Below, piece after piece: positions 1-8,402 of a stretch of 64,000 bases of DNA. The DNA lies in assembly GCF_014196965.1 (NCBI RefSeq), contig NZ_JACIEQ010000001.1, positions 1,178,001 to 1,242,000 of the forward strand, in the 5' to 3' direction. A program made the translations under genes and the position numbers. Under the pieces are notes generated by a model, which worked only from the letters and a program-made list of their open reading frames with translations, made no database searches and was not told the origin of the DNA. How positions within the stretch are numbered: position 1 is the stretch's first letter; each line of letters begins with the position of its first letter. The DNA is from Actibacterium naphthalenivorans. GTDB lineage: Bacteria; Pseudomonadota; Alphaproteobacteria; Rhodobacterales; Rhodobacteraceae.

Positions 1-382
1 AATCCTTCAGGAAGGGATAGAAGGGCACCGCATAATCGAAACTGCCGATGCCGAAATTGGTCAGCGCGAAGACGGGCACACCCTTGCCCCGCAGCGCCCG
101 CATCAGATGCAGCGAATGCGGGATCACCGGCTGGGCCAGTTCGATCCATTTGTCACGCCACATGCGGATCTCGTCGCGGAATTCGGGATAGGCTTCGGCG
201 GTTTCATAGATCACGCCGGTGAAATCCTCGCCCCTGTCGACCCGGTCGTTCATGCCGTGCAGATCGACGGCGGCGAACATCGCGCGGCGGCGTTCCTCGC
301 CCACGACGCTGTCGTAATAGCGTTCGGGCTGCCATTCGATCAGCACGTTGCCAATGTCGAAAATCACCGCCTCGGGGGTCAT
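1..382 (-). CDS. HAD-family hydrolase, 3' end missing
   Basis: The first 127 codons of a haloacid-dehalogenase-like hydrolase are present; the rest lies beyond the left edge. The N-terminus reads [17 protein letters not shown], which is HAD motif I of the YihX-like type (nucleophile Asp9, with Asn where many HADs have a second Asp). ALTNFG near residue 113 fits motif II. The family removes phosphate or halide from small molecules in the cytoplasm; the substrate cannot be told. The ATG overlaps the stop of the upstream YaiI-type gene by 4 bases (ATGA), so the two are probably co-translated. Confidence 0.85.
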   Translation of the reverse strand, partial: MTPEAVIFDIGNVLIEWQPERYYDSVVGEERRRAMFAAVDLHGMNDRVDRGEDFTGVIYETAEAYPEFRDEIRMWRDKWIELAQPVIPHSLHLMRALRGKGVPVFALTNFGIGSFDYAVPFYPFLKD

Positions 383-834
383 GGCTTCTTCTCCTTCAGC
401 GCGGTCCGCAGCGCGCGCTCCAATGCGTCGAGAAAACGGGAGCGGTCGGCCTTTGTAAAGGCGCGCCCGCCGCCCTGGCGAAAAGGATCGGCCGCGCGCA
501 GATCGGCCATCAGATCGCGCGTGGCCAGCAGGTTGCCGATGTTGCCGGGTGTGAACGCCTCGCCGTTGTGACGCAGCACGCGGGCTCCGGCCTCGACGCA
601 TTTCGCGGCAAGCGGGATGTCACCGGTGACAACCACGTCGCCCGGACCCGCGCGATCGGCGATCCACATATCGGCCACGTCGGGGCCTTCGGGCACATAA
701 ACCATTTCGACCAGCGGGTTGGGCGACGGGCGCAGCCCGCCATTGGCCACCATGAAGACGCGGGCGCCGTGACGGTTGGCCACACGTTCAACCTCGGCCT
801 TCACCGGGCAGGCATCGGCATCAACATAGATCAT
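379..834 (-). CDS. YaiI/DUF188 family protein (UPF0178)
   Basis: A 151-residue protein starting [12 protein letters not shown], the hallmark start of the YaiI/YqxD family, with later conserved blocks VVTGDIPLA and RHNGEAF. The fold is NYN/PIN-like, so a nucleic-acid role has been suggested for the family, but none is established. I chose the ATG at 834 because homology begins there. The reading frame stays open upstream to about 939, but that part is Arg-rich and does not look like protein. Its stop overlaps the start of the downstream HAD gene. Confidence 0.85.
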   Translation of the reverse strand: MIYVDADACPVKAEVERVANRHGARVFMVANGGLRPSPNPLVEMVYVPEGPDVADMWIADRAGPGDVVVTGDIPLAAKCVEAGARVLRHNGEAFTPGNIGNLLATRDLMADLRAADPFRQGGGRAFTKADRSRFLDALERALRTALKEKKP

Positions 835-859
835 CGCGCAGCCCCCCGGCCCGGCACGC

Positions 860-1537
860 TCAGCGCGCGAAATCCGATGGCAGCAGGCCCATCGCCCCTG
901 ACTTGACGTGCAGGCGCGCGCCCTGCGGCCGTTTTTCAAAGGCCACGATCGAATCGTAGATGTTGATCGACGCGGTGGAGCGGGTGAAATCAGACACCGG
1001 CAGATCCTTGCAATAGGTCGCGTGCAGATCGTCGATCCGGTCCTTCACCGTTTCCATGAACGATCCCTCGCGTTTAAGCCCGCCACCCCAGCGCGGCAGA
1101 TAGCAGGTGTGCAGATCCTCGAGCATATACACCCCGTCCGGCGATATCCTGTCGTAGATCAGGCCGAACGAGGCGTTCAGATGTTCCATCACGTGGCTGC
1201 CATCATCCAGAACGATATCGAACTGATAGCGCGACAGCAGGTCATCCAGCACCGCGGGATCATCCTGCGAGCCGATCACCACCTCGATATTCTCGCCCGC
1301 GTATTGCTTGCACTCCGGGTTGATGTCGAGGCCGACAATCCGGGTGCCCTCGCCGAAATATTCCTGCCACATGTAAAGCGAACCACCCTTGAACACGCCG
1401 ATCTCCAGGATGGTCGGGGCGGTTCCGACGAAACGCGCGAAATGCTTTTCGTAAATGTCGAAATAGTGAAGCCACTTGTTGACGACGGGGCCGCCGTTCG
1501 ACAGGAAAATCTCATGCAGGCTGCGGCGTTTTTTCAT
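860..1537 (-). CDS. Class I SAM-dependent methyltransferase (CmcI/macrocin-methyltransferase-like)
   Basis: This 225-residue protein carries a class I SAM-binding core: [11 protein letters not shown] (residues 43-53, glycine-rich loop), VGLDINP (68-74, acidic residue after beta 2) and IVLDDGSH (108-115). The last motif recalls the metal-binding aspartates of macrocin/mycinamicin-type O-methyltransferases and the related cephalosporin-hydroxylase group. It may modify a sugar or small metabolite; the substrate is unknown. It lies 25 bases upstream of the YaiI-type gene on the same strand and could head that small operon. No signal peptide or membrane segment is visible. Confidence 0.75.
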   Translation of the reverse strand: MKKRRSLHEIFLSNGGPVVNKWLHYFDIYEKHFARFVGTAPTILEIGVFKGGSLYMWQEYFGEGTRIVGLDINPECKQYAGENIEVVIGSQDDPAVLDDLLSRYQFDIVLDDGSHVMEHLNASFGLIYDRISPDGVYMLEDLHTCYLPRWGGGLKREGSFMETVKDRIDDLHATYCKDLPVSDFTRSTASINIYDSIVAFEKRPQGARLHVKSGAMGLLPSDFAR

Positions 1538-1625
1538 GGTCTCTCCCGTTGAAGCGGTCCGATTTCATTCACGAGCTTTGCATGCCGCACCCCCGGCGGA
1601 AACCCGCAACCGGCCGATTTCGCCG

Positions 1626-2459
1626 TTACCGGTAGAGCGCATCGGCGTGGAAGCTCACATGATCCTCCATGAACGAGGACACGAAAAAATAGCTGTGGTC
1701 ATAGCCCTCGTGCATCCGGAAGGTGCCCGGCTGGCGCACCTCGGCGATGGCGGCGGCCAGCGCCTCTGGCTTCAGCAGGTCGAGAAACTGATCGCTGGCC
1801 CCCTGATCGATCAGCACCGGCCCGGCAAACCCGCCTTCCCGCATCAGCAGCGTGGCGTCATGGCGCGCCCAGGCATCGGTATCCGTGCCCAGATAGGCCG
1901 TCAGTTGCTTGCGCCCCCAGTCCGACATGCTGGGATGCGCGATCGGCGCGAAGGCCGAGACAGACGCATAGCGCCCCGGATGGTTCATCGCCAGCGTCAG
2001 CGCCCCGTGCCCACCCATGGAATGGCCGGTGATCGCCTGCCGCTCTTCATCCAGCGCGAAATTGTTGAACAACAGGCGCGGCAGTTCAGTGGCCACGTAA
2101 TCCCACATCCGGTAATGCGGCGCCCAAGGCTCTTGAACGGCGTTCACATAGAACCCGGCGCCCTGCCCCAGATCATAGGCATCATCATCCGCCACCCCTT
2201 CGCCGCGCGGCGAGGTGTCGGGGAAGGCCAGCGCGATGCCATGTTCGGCCGCCCAGGCCTGGGCGCCGGACTTGGTCATGGCGTTTTCATGGGTGCAGGT
2301 CAGCCCCGACAGATACCACAAAAGAGGCACCGGGCCCTCGGCCGCCTCTTCGGGCAGGAACAGCCCGAAGGTCATGTTACATCCGCAAACATCGGAATCG
2401 TGGGAATAGACCCCCTGCACACCGTCAAAACAGCGGTTTTCGGAAACGGTTTCGAACAT
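1626..2459 (-). CDS. fghA: S-formylglutathione hydrolase
   Basis: FghA hydrolyses S-formylglutathione to formate and glutathione, the second step of glutathione-dependent formaldehyde detoxification in the cytoplasm. The 277-residue length is normal for this esterase-D family. The catalytic triad is visible: Ser147 in GHSMGG, Asp223 in GASDQF and His255 in GYDHS. The oxyanion segment LSGLTCTHEN (residues 50-59) is also typical. The glutathione-dependent formaldehyde dehydrogenase that usually accompanies it is not in this window, and the gene appears to be transcribed alone. Confidence 0.93.
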   Translation of the reverse strand: MFETVSENRCFDGVQGVYSHDSDVCGCNMTFGLFLPEEAAEGPVPLLWYLSGLTCTHENAMTKSGAQAWAAEHGIALAFPDTSPRGEGVADDDAYDLGQGAGFYVNAVQEPWAPHYRMWDYVATELPRLLFNNFALDEERQAITGHSMGGHGALTLAMNHPGRYASVSAFAPIAHPSMSDWGRKQLTAYLGTDTDAWARHDATLLMREGGFAGPVLIDQGASDQFLDLLKPEALAAAIAEVRQPGTFRMHEGYDHSYFFVSSFMEDHVSFHADALYR

Positions 2460-2538
2460 CTTGCCCTCCTGATGCCTGCCCTCAGGAGGTAACGTGCCTG
2501 CGCGGATGGGGCAAGGCTCAGAACCGCCGCGGGCGCGG

Positions 2539-3516
2539 CTAGCCGCTGCCGATCAGCACCCCGGCGGCAAATACGAGCGCCCCGCCCAGCACAACCTGAA
2601 ACGCGGCGCGGAAGAATGGCGTGTCCATGTATTTCTTCTGGATCCAGGCAATCGCCCACAGCTCGACGAACACGACGATCATGGAAATGATCGTCGCCGT
2701 CCAGAAATGCGGGATAAGATAGGGCAGCGCATGGCCCAGCCCGCCAACAGCGGTCATCACCCCCGAGGCGATGCCCCGCTTCAAGGGCGACCCGCGCCCG
2801 GAAATCGCCCCGTCATCCGACGCCGCCTCGGTAAAGCCCATCGAGATGCCCGCGCCGACCGACGCGGCCAGCCCGACGATAAAGGTGGTCCAGGTATCCT
2901 GCGTTGCGAATGCGGTGGCGAAGATCGGCGCTAGGGTCGAGACGGAGCCGTCCATCAGCCCCGCCAGCCCGGGCTGAACCCAGGTCAGCACGAATTGCCG
3001 GTGGGCGGTGCGGCCTTCCCGGTCACGCGCCTCTTCATCAAGATGCGCTTTCACGGCCCCGCCGGCCAGCGCCGTATGGCCGGCCTCGGCCGCGGCCAGA
3101 TCGCCCAGAAGCTCACGCGTGGCCGAGTCGGTGCTTTGCGCGGCGGCGCGAAGGTAGAACTGTTCGGCGTCACGCTCCATCATCTCGGCCTCTTCCCGGA
3201 TCCGCTCCAGGCCAAGGTTCTGTGTCAGCCAGACCGGACGGCGGGCATAAAAGCCCGACACATGCTCGCGCCGGATCAGCGGAATGGTCGAGCCGAAACG
3301 CCGTTCATGAACGGAAATGAGGCGGCGGCGATGCGCGTCTTCCTCTTTGGCCATATCCTCGAACACCATGGCCGTGTCGGGAAACTCTTCGCGCAACTGC
3401 TCGGCATAGGTCCGGTAGATGCTGGCATCGTCTTCTTCCGATGCAATCGCCAGGGCGAGGATTTCCTGATCGCTGAGATCCGAAAAGCGCCGCCTCTGCG
3501 TGAAACCGGGAATCAT
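2539..3516 (-). CDS. mbfA: Membrane-bound ferritin / iron exporter MbfA
   Basis: A 325-residue fusion of an N-terminal rubrerythrin/ferritin-like domain (about residues 10-165, with metal-ligand motifs EEDDASIY, KEEDAHR, EEAEMMERDAEQ and AAEAGH) and a C-terminal VIT1/CCC1-type membrane domain (about 185-325, several hydrophobic spans). MbfA proteins of alphaproteobacteria export iron and protect against iron and peroxide stress. I chose ATG 3516; an in-frame TTG at 3528 would also work. A perfect Irr-type palindrome lies just upstream (3533-3547) and overlaps a possible -10 element TAGAAT, which fits repression by Irr at low iron. Confidence 0.93.
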   Translation of the reverse strand: MIPGFTQRRRFSDLSDQEILALAIASEEDDASIYRTYAEQLREEFPDTAMVFEDMAKEEDAHRRRLISVHERRFGSTIPLIRREHVSGFYARRPVWLTQNLGLERIREEAEMMERDAEQFYLRAAAQSTDSATRELLGDLAAAEAGHTALAGGAVKAHLDEEARDREGRTAHRQFVLTWVQPGLAGLMDGSVSTLAPIFATAFATQDTWTTFIVGLAASVGAGISMGFTEAASDDGAISGRGSPLKRGIASGVMTAVGGLGHALPYLIPHFWTATIISMIVVFVELWAIAWIQKKYMDTPFFRAAFQVVLGGALVFAAGVLIGSG

Positions 3517-3532
3517 GCTGCCATCCAAATTG

Positions 3533-3547
3533 TTAGAACAATTCTAA
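3533..3547. promoter_or_regulatory. Irr (ICE-type) operator upstream of mbfA
   Basis: TTAGAACAATTCTAA is a perfect inverted repeat (TTAGAA-CAA-TTCTAA). It matches the iron-control element recognised by the haem-responsive regulator Irr in alphaproteobacteria. It sits 17 bases upstream of the mbfA ATG and, read on the minus strand, covers a possible -10 box (TAGAAT). This position suits repression. Irr itself is not encoded in the window. Confidence 0.85.
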
Positions 3548-3666
3548 GATATTGAAACACCGCAGCGCCGCAATGCGAAAAATTGTCCGCCGGCTGTGGG
3601 CTCGACGGGCAGCTTGCCGGAACTGAACAGCTCGGTTTAAGGTTGTATGCACGAAAGGACGACAGC

Positions 3667-4284
3667 ATGAGCGCCATCGACGGTGAGATCAAGAAAGGCC
3701 GCAAGTTCGAACAGGTTCTGGAAGGCGCGCGGGATGTCTTTCTGAACGACGGGTTCGAAGGCGCGAGCGTTGATGACATCGCCCGCGCGGCGCGGGTTTC
3801 CAAGGCGACACTCTACAGCTATTTCCCGGACAAGCGCCTTTTGTTCCTGGAAGTGGCCAAAACCGAATGCAACCGCCAGGCAGAGCGCGCCCTGTCGGCG
3901 ATCGACCCCTCGGCGCCCGTGGCCGATGTTCTGCGCGCCACCGCCGACCATCTGGTGAGCTTTTCGCTGTCCGAGTTCGGGCAGAACGTGTTCCGCATCT
4001 GCGTGGCGGAAAGTGACCGATTCCCCGAACTCGGCCGTGCCTTCTACGATTCGGGTCCGGCCCATGTGCACAGCCATATCACGGCCTTTCTGGCACAGGC
4101 GGTCGCGCGCGGTGATCTTGTGATCGAGGATATCCCGCTGGCCGCCGATCAGTTCAGCGAGCTGTGCAAGGCCGATCTGTTCCTGCGAATGGTATTCGGC
4201 ATGAACCGGCGCTTCACCAGCGAAGAAATCAACCGGGTCATCGACGGCGCCGTGGCCACCTTCATGGCGCGCTACGGCGCCTGA
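3667..4284 (+). CDS. TetR/AcrR-family transcriptional regulator
   Basis: A 205-residue regulator. The N-terminal helix-turn-helix is clear: GASVDDIARAARVSKATLY followed by SYFPDK, about residues 32-55. The C-terminal ligand/dimer domain resembles AefR-like TetR proteins; the ligand is unknown. I chose ATG 3667 over in-frame upstream codons because it follows GAAAGGACG and homology starts there. It is transcribed divergently from mbfA, so the 150-base interval holds both promoters, but nothing shows that it regulates mbfA. A candidate minus-strand RNA terminates just beyond its 3' end. Confidence 0.85.
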   Translation: MSAIDGEIKKGRKFEQVLEGARDVFLNDGFEGASVDDIARAARVSKATLYSYFPDKRLLFLEVAKTECNRQAERALSAIDPSAPVADVLRATADHLVSFSLSEFGQNVFRICVAESDRFPELGRAFYDSGPAHVHSHITAFLAQAVARGDLVIEDIPLAADQFSELCKADLFLRMVFGMNRRFTSEEINRVIDGAVATFMARYGA

Positions 4285-4304
4285 TCCCACAGGGGCACCG
4301 ACAG

Positions 4305-4420
4305 ACGAAAAGACCCCCGCCATTGCTGGCAGGGGTCTCTCCGTCGAAATAGGCCCCGACGGTGCAGACTGGGTGGGGGCTGATACTCCGCACCGCCGGG
4401 GTAGCTCTCTCGCTACAGCT
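4305..4420 (-). ncRNA. Candidate structured small RNA with its own terminator
   Basis: Three stems form on the minus strand. Hairpin 1: 5 bp, 4412-4416 with 4401-4405, loop GAGAGA. Hairpin 2: 12 uninterrupted pairs, 4390-4401 with 4354-4365, including one G-U. Hairpin 3: 10 pairs, 4328-4337 with 4312-4321, including one U-G, loop AGCAAT, then UUUU (4308-4311). On the plus strand both wobble pairs become A-C mismatches, so the transcript is minus-strand. No convincing reading frame fills it. It lies between the ends of the TetR gene and the start of the DUF2794 gene. The 5' end near 4420 is estimated. I do not recognise the family; the 4.5S RNA signature is absent. Confidence 0.6.
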
Positions 4421-4538
4421 TCGTTGTCGCCGCCAAACCGGGCAGCGAATGGGTCGGCGCGCGGAAAAGCAAAGGTGATTTCCGGGCAAAACAGGGGCAA
4501 TGCTTGATTTGCGGCGCAAACGGGTCCAGTTTTTGCAC

Positions 4539-4883
4539 ATGACAATTCAGACGCCCACGCCCTTTCCCGCCCCCCGCGCACCGGAACAGGTGAGCTTTGA
4601 CCGGCAGGAGCTTGGGATGATCCTGTCGCTCTACGGGCGTATGGTGGCCGCTGGCGAATGGCGTGACTACGGCATTTCCTGCCTGCGCGAGGTTGCCGTG
4701 TTCTCTGTGTTTCGGCGCACCGCGGAACACCCGCTGTACCGTATCGAAAAGCGGCCCAAGCTGCGCGGACGGCAGGGAATGTATGCCGTGATCGGGATGG
4801 ACGGGCAGATTCTGAAACGCGGGCACGATTTGAAAACGGTCCTGCGCGGGCTCGAGAAAAAGCTGATCCGCGCGGTGGACTAA
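4539..4883 (+). CDS. DUF2794 domain-containing protein
   Basis: A 114-residue cytoplasmic protein of unknown function that is widespread in alphaproteobacteria as DUF2794. Recognisable segments are FDRQELGMILSLYGRMVAAGEW and SVFRRTAEHPLYRIEKRPKL (first residues only given of each block), a compact mixed helix/strand core. I chose ATG 4539; an in-frame upstream ATG at 4500 adds 13 basic residues that look non-coding. It converges on the NlpC/P60 gene with a 4-base overlap of 3' ends. No catalytic motif is apparent. Confidence 0.8.
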   Translation: MTIQTPTPFPAPRAPEQVSFDRQELGMILSLYGRMVAAGEWRDYGISCLREVAVFSVFRRTAEHPLYRIEKRPKLRGRQGMYAVIGMDGQILKRGHDLKTVLRGLEKKLIRAVD

Positions 4884-5713
4884 AGCCGCCGCCGCGAGGT
4901 GACCGCGCCATCGCCCTGCGCCGCGATGCGGGCGATTGCCTCGGCGATCGGCTCATAGGCCACCGCCATGTGATGCGCGTTGGCATGGATCAGGGTTTCA
5001 CCGTCAACCGCCATCGCCACATGGCCCTTCCAGAAATACAGATCGCCGCGCCGGGGCGGCGTGCCATCATCCAGCGGCTGGCCCAGAGCGGCCTCTTGCA
5101 GATCGGTATCGCCGGGGCAGGCCAACCCGGAAAACAGCAGCGCGGCCTGGATCAGACCCGAGCAATCCATGCCCCAGATCGAATTGCCGCCCCACAGATA
5201 GGGCGCGCCGAAATGCAGCTGGGCGATGGTCGCCGCGTCCTGAAACGGGCGGTTGAGCGGGCGCAGATGCGGCTTGGGGATGAAATACCCCTCTTCGGTC
5301 TCGAAAAACCCCCCGGCCCCCGAAACGACGCGAAACCGCGATCCGAAGGACAGCGGCATGATCTCCAGCCGCTTCATATCCGGCGCCGGATAGGCATGGG
5401 TGGCGGGCGTGCAGACGAAATGGGTGCTGTCGATCGCATCGCACAGATCCGCCGCGCGCAGATAGCCCACGTAGCCATCCTTCTGCGCCATGCCAAAGGC
5501 GAAGCCCCCGACGATCTCCAGCACCCGGAAGTGCTCGCCCGGCAAAAGCTGCCGGTCGCGGTGGCCGCATTCGGGCGCCGACCAGAGCGTGCTCAGCGGC
5601 ACGCCGCCGATCTGGCGGATCTCTCCGGCGGCATAGCGCTCCGCCTGGATCTGCCCCTCCAGCTCGGCGGCGGCGACGCGGGCATTGGCCGGGATCAGGC
5701 GGCGGTCACTCAT
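4880..5713 (-). CDS. NlpC/P60 family cysteine peptidase (C40) with SH3-like domains
   Basis: A 277-residue protein with two SH3b-like segments (about residues 30-155) and a C-terminal NlpC/P60 domain (about 157-270). The catalytic Cys184 lies in MDCSGL, His231 in KGHVAM and the third residue is probably His243 in LIHANAH. Such enzymes cut murein peptides, especially the bond between D-Glu and the diamino acid. No Sec signal is visible, so it may act on recycled muropeptides in the cytoplasm. It overlaps the upstream M17 aminopeptidase by 4 bases; this pairing suggests stepwise breakdown of cell-wall peptides. Confidence 0.9.
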   Translation of the reverse strand: MSDRRLIPANARVAAAELEGQIQAERYAAGEIRQIGGVPLSTLWSAPECGHRDRQLLPGEHFRVLEIVGGFAFGMAQKDGYVGYLRAADLCDAIDSTHFVCTPATHAYPAPDMKRLEIMPLSFGSRFRVVSGAGGFFETEEGYFIPKPHLRPLNRPFQDAATIAQLHFGAPYLWGGNSIWGMDCSGLIQAALLFSGLACPGDTDLQEAALGQPLDDGTPPRRGDLYFWKGHVAMAVDGETLIHANAHHMAVAYEPIAEAIARIAAQGDGAVTSRRRL

Positions 5714-7119
5714 AGCGCCAGAAGCTCCGGCAGCGCCTCGAGGATCGCGCGGGCGCCCATGCCGACGCCACCCTTGGGCCGGGCCGGGGCCGCCGTGGGC
5801 TGCCAGCCGTAAATGTCGAAATGCAGATAGGCGGGGGCGGCGCTCACGAACCGGCGCAGGAACAGCGCGGCGGTGATCGAGCCGGCGAATCCCCCCTTGG
5901 GGGCATTGTCCAGATCGGCGATGCCCGGTTCGATCATAGCCTCATAGGGCGCGTGCAGCGGCATGCGCCAGACCGGATCTGCCACCGCCGCCGCAGCGCG
6001 GGCAATCGCATCCGCCGCATCATCCGACCCTGTGTAAAAGGGCGCGATATCGGGCCCGACCGCGACCCGCGCCGCGCCGGTCAGCGTCGCCATCGAGATG
6101 ATGCAATCGCTCTGCTCCTCATCGGCCAGGGCCAGCGCGTCGGCCAGCACCAGCCGCCCCTCGGCATCGGTATTGTTGATTTCGACAGTCAGCCCCTTGC
6201 GCGAGGTCAGGATATCCTGCGGCCGGAACGACGCGCCCGAAACGGAATTCTCGACCGCCGGGATCAGCACCCGCAGCCGCAGCGGCAACCCCAGCGCCAT
6301 GATCATATGCGCAAGGCCCAGAACGGTGGCCGCGCCGCCCATGTCCTTTTTCATCAGACCCATGGAAGAGGCCGGTTTCAGGTTCAGCCCGCCGGTATCG
6401 AAACACACGCCCTTGCCCACCAGCGTCAGGCGCGGGCCGGCATCGCCCCAGCGCATGTCCAGCAGGCGCGGCGCCTGCGCGGCGGCGCGGCCCACGGCGT
6501 GGATCATCGGGAAATTCTGCGCCAGAAGCGCGTCGCCGCGCACCGCGCCGACCTCGGCCCCGTGCTGCGCGGCCAGTGCGAACACCGCATCCTCCAGCGC
6601 CTCGGGGCCCATGTCGGCGGCGGGCGTATTGATCAGATCACGGGTCAGAACCTCGCCGGCCGCGATCGCCTCCAGCCGTGCCGCATCCACGCCCGCCGGC
6701 GCCTTCAGCGCGGCTGTGGCGCCGCTTTGCGCGCGATAGCGATCGAAGGCATAGCCCGACAGCAACCAGCCCAGCGCCTCTTCGGCCCGCGTATCGTCGG
6801 GCAGGTCGCAGCGCAGGTGATAGGTACCTTCGGGCAGAGCGGCGGCGGCGGCGGCAAGGTGGAACCGCCCGCGCGCACGGGCCGCAGGCGTGCCATAGCC
6901 CGCCACCGCCCCGGCAATCGCCCCGTCTTCGCCCGGCAACAGCCGCAACTCGCCAAGGCCGGCGCGGAAACCCGTCTGCTCCAGCCACTTGGCATGGGCG
7001 GCGGGCAGGGCCGCGCGAAACGCCTCCTGCCCGTCCTCCGCCACCACATGAACGGGGATCGAGGGCGCGGTGGGCGGGGCAAAGGTCGGCGGCATGGCAC
7101 GCTCCGGTTTGGGAAACAT
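5710..7119 (-). CDS. M17 leucyl-aminopeptidase-family protein
   Basis: A 469-residue zinc aminopeptidase of family M17, which removes N-terminal residues from peptides in the cytoplasm. The C-terminal catalytic domain shows GKGVCFDTGGLNLK (metal-binding Lys and Asp), KKDMGGAA and NTDAEGRLVL, the family signature. The N-terminal part is the shorter type found in PepB-like alphaproteobacterial proteins. ATG 7095 is an alternative start eight codons downstream. The 3' end overlaps the NlpC/P60 gene, so the two are translationally coupled. Its likely job is peptide turnover, possibly of murein peptides. Confidence 0.9.
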   Translation of the reverse strand: MFPKPERAMPPTFAPPTAPSIPVHVVAEDGQEAFRAALPAAHAKWLEQTGFRAGLGELRLLPGEDGAIAGAVAGYGTPAARARGRFHLAAAAAALPEGTYHLRCDLPDDTRAEEALGWLLSGYAFDRYRAQSGATAALKAPAGVDAARLEAIAAGEVLTRDLINTPAADMGPEALEDAVFALAAQHGAEVGAVRGDALLAQNFPMIHAVGRAAAQAPRLLDMRWGDAGPRLTLVGKGVCFDTGGLNLKPASSMGLMKKDMGGAATVLGLAHMIMALGLPLRLRVLIPAVENSVSGASFRPQDILTSRKGLTVEINNTDAEGRLVLADALALADEEQSDCIISMATLTGAARVAVGPDIAPFYTGSDDAADAIARAAAAVADPVWRMPLHAPYEAMIEPGIADLDNAPKGGFAGSITAALFLRRFVSAAPAYLHFDIYGWQPTAAPARPKGGVGMGARAILEALPELLAL

Positions 7120-7160
7120 GGCGCCAGACTAGCCGGATTGGCCCCGCCCGCAAGACCGGA

Positions 7161-7499
7161 TCAGCCCGACATGTCCTGCAGATCCCACACCATTTTCAGC
7201 GATCGCCCGGCGACCCGTTCCAGCCGGGCGACCGTCGCCGCCTGGGCCACCTTGTCGCCTGCCCCCGCGGCCTCGCCGACATCGGCCGCAACGCGCGACA
7301 GGCTGGACAGGCCCAGCGGATCGGCGATGTCGCAGATCCGGTGCGCCCCCTGCACAAGGCCCGAACTGCGCCCGGCGCGCAGATAGCCCTTCATCCGCTC
7401 CAGCGTCACCGCCAGATCTTCCATCGCCCGCGCCACCGCGGCCTGCGCCCGCGCCTCGCCCAGTTCCACGTAAAGCAGCGCGAGCCGTTCCGGATCCAT
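7161..7499 (-). CDS. Conserved-looking small protein, possible Hpt-like helical bundle
   Basis: A 112-residue acidic, almost wholly helical protein that I cannot assign to a named family. The segment VQGAHRICDIADPLGLSSLSRVAADVG (first part around residues 59-75) has the pattern of a histidine phosphotransfer domain: a His followed by small residues and GL at similar spacing. This is only a resemblance. The start is uncertain: ATG 7499 is used here, ATG 7526 and TTG 7541 are in frame. It lies 42 bases upstream of the M17 gene on the same strand and could share its transcript. Confidence 0.6.
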   Translation of the reverse strand: MDPERLALLYVELGEARAQAAVARAMEDLAVTLERMKGYLRAGRSSGLVQGAHRICDIADPLGLSSLSRVAADVGEAAGAGDKVAQAATVARLERVAGRSLKMVWDLQDMSG

Positions 7500-7668
7500 C
7501 CGTAAAGGTTCTTCCTGCCACAACATCACCACACCCGCCAATGCACACCCTCCGCGCTAACCCTGCCCCCACGGCCCGGACAGGTTGCGCCAGCGTCCTG
7601 AAAAAAGGGTTGCGCCCACGAGCAGAAATCGCTCGAATTTCCCTCAAATGCGCCCTAGAGAAAGAGTC

Positions 7669-8340
7669 ATGACGAACGATACATCCGATATGAAAATCGC
7701 CCGCCCCCTGCCTTCTTATCTGATCCAGCGCTATCAGGGCTGGAAGGCAACCTCCTATGCCGAAAACAAGGTCTGGTACCGCCGTCTGGCCGAAGAGGGC
7801 CAGCGTCCGCGCGCCATGGTCATTTCCTGCTGCGACAGCCGAGTGCATGTCACCTCGATCTTCGGGGCCGATCAGGGCGAATTCTTCATCCATCGCAATA
7901 TCGCCAATCTGGTCCCCCCCTACGAGCCCGACGGGGATCATCACGGCACGTCTGCCGCGGTCGAATATGCCGTGCGCGTGCTGAAGGTCACCAATCTGGT
8001 GGTGATGGGCCATTCGAACTGCGGCGGGGTGCAGGGCTGCCACGACATGTGCGCGGGCAATGCGCCGGAGCTTGAGGAAAAGACCAGCTTCATCGGCCGC
8101 TGGATGGACATTCTGCGCCCCGGATACGAGGCGGTAAAAGGCATCGCCGACCCGGCCGAGCAGATGCGCGCGCTGGAGAATCAGGCGATCATGACCTCGC
8201 TGAAAAACCTGATGACCTTCCCGTTTGTCAGAGACGCGATCGAGGCCGATCAGTTGAGCCTGCATGGCGTCTGGCACGATATCGGCGGCGGCGGGCTGTT
8301 CTACTACGCGCCCGACAAGGACGAATTCGTACCGGTCTGA
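7669..8340 (+). CDS. Beta-class carbonic anhydrase
   Basis: This 223-residue cytoplasmic enzyme interconverts CO2 and bicarbonate. Zinc ligands are visible: Cys54 in CCDSR (with the catalytic Asp/Arg pair), His115 and Cys118 in HSNCGG. ATG 7669 follows AGAGAAAGAG and precedes the conserved region; the frame extends upstream to 7585 without resembling protein. A strong hairpin follows the stop at 8347-8372. The gene stands alone, divergent from the small protein at 7161 and convergent with asd, so nothing nearby specifies a particular role. Confidence 0.93.
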   Translation: MTNDTSDMKIARPLPSYLIQRYQGWKATSYAENKVWYRRLAEEGQRPRAMVISCCDSRVHVTSIFGADQGEFFIHRNIANLVPPYEPDGDHHGTSAAVEYAVRVLKVTNLVVMGHSNCGGVQGCHDMCAGNAPELEEKTSFIGRWMDILRPGYEAVKGIADPAEQMRALENQAIMTSLKNLMTFPFVRDAIEADQLSLHGVWHDIGGGGLFYYAPDKDEFVPV

Positions 8341-8346
8341 CATGAA

Positions 8347-8372
8347 AAAGGCGGCCTCGGGGGGCCGCCTTT
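8347..8372. terminator. Bidirectional terminator between carbonic anhydrase and asd
   Basis: A perfect 10-bp inverted repeat, AAAGGCGGCC...GGCCGCCTTT, with a 6-base loop. It is flanked by A and T runs on both sides, so it can end transcription of both converging genes. Confidence 0.85.
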
Positions 8373-8402
8373 CGAGATCTTCACTCATTGCGAACGGCGG
8401 GA

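Noticed and set aside
4262-4540. A 92-codon minus-strand frame across the RNA candidate
   Set aside because: It is Arg/Ser-rich with no recognisable domain or ribosome site, and overlaps both the TetR 3' end and the perfect stems of the RNA.
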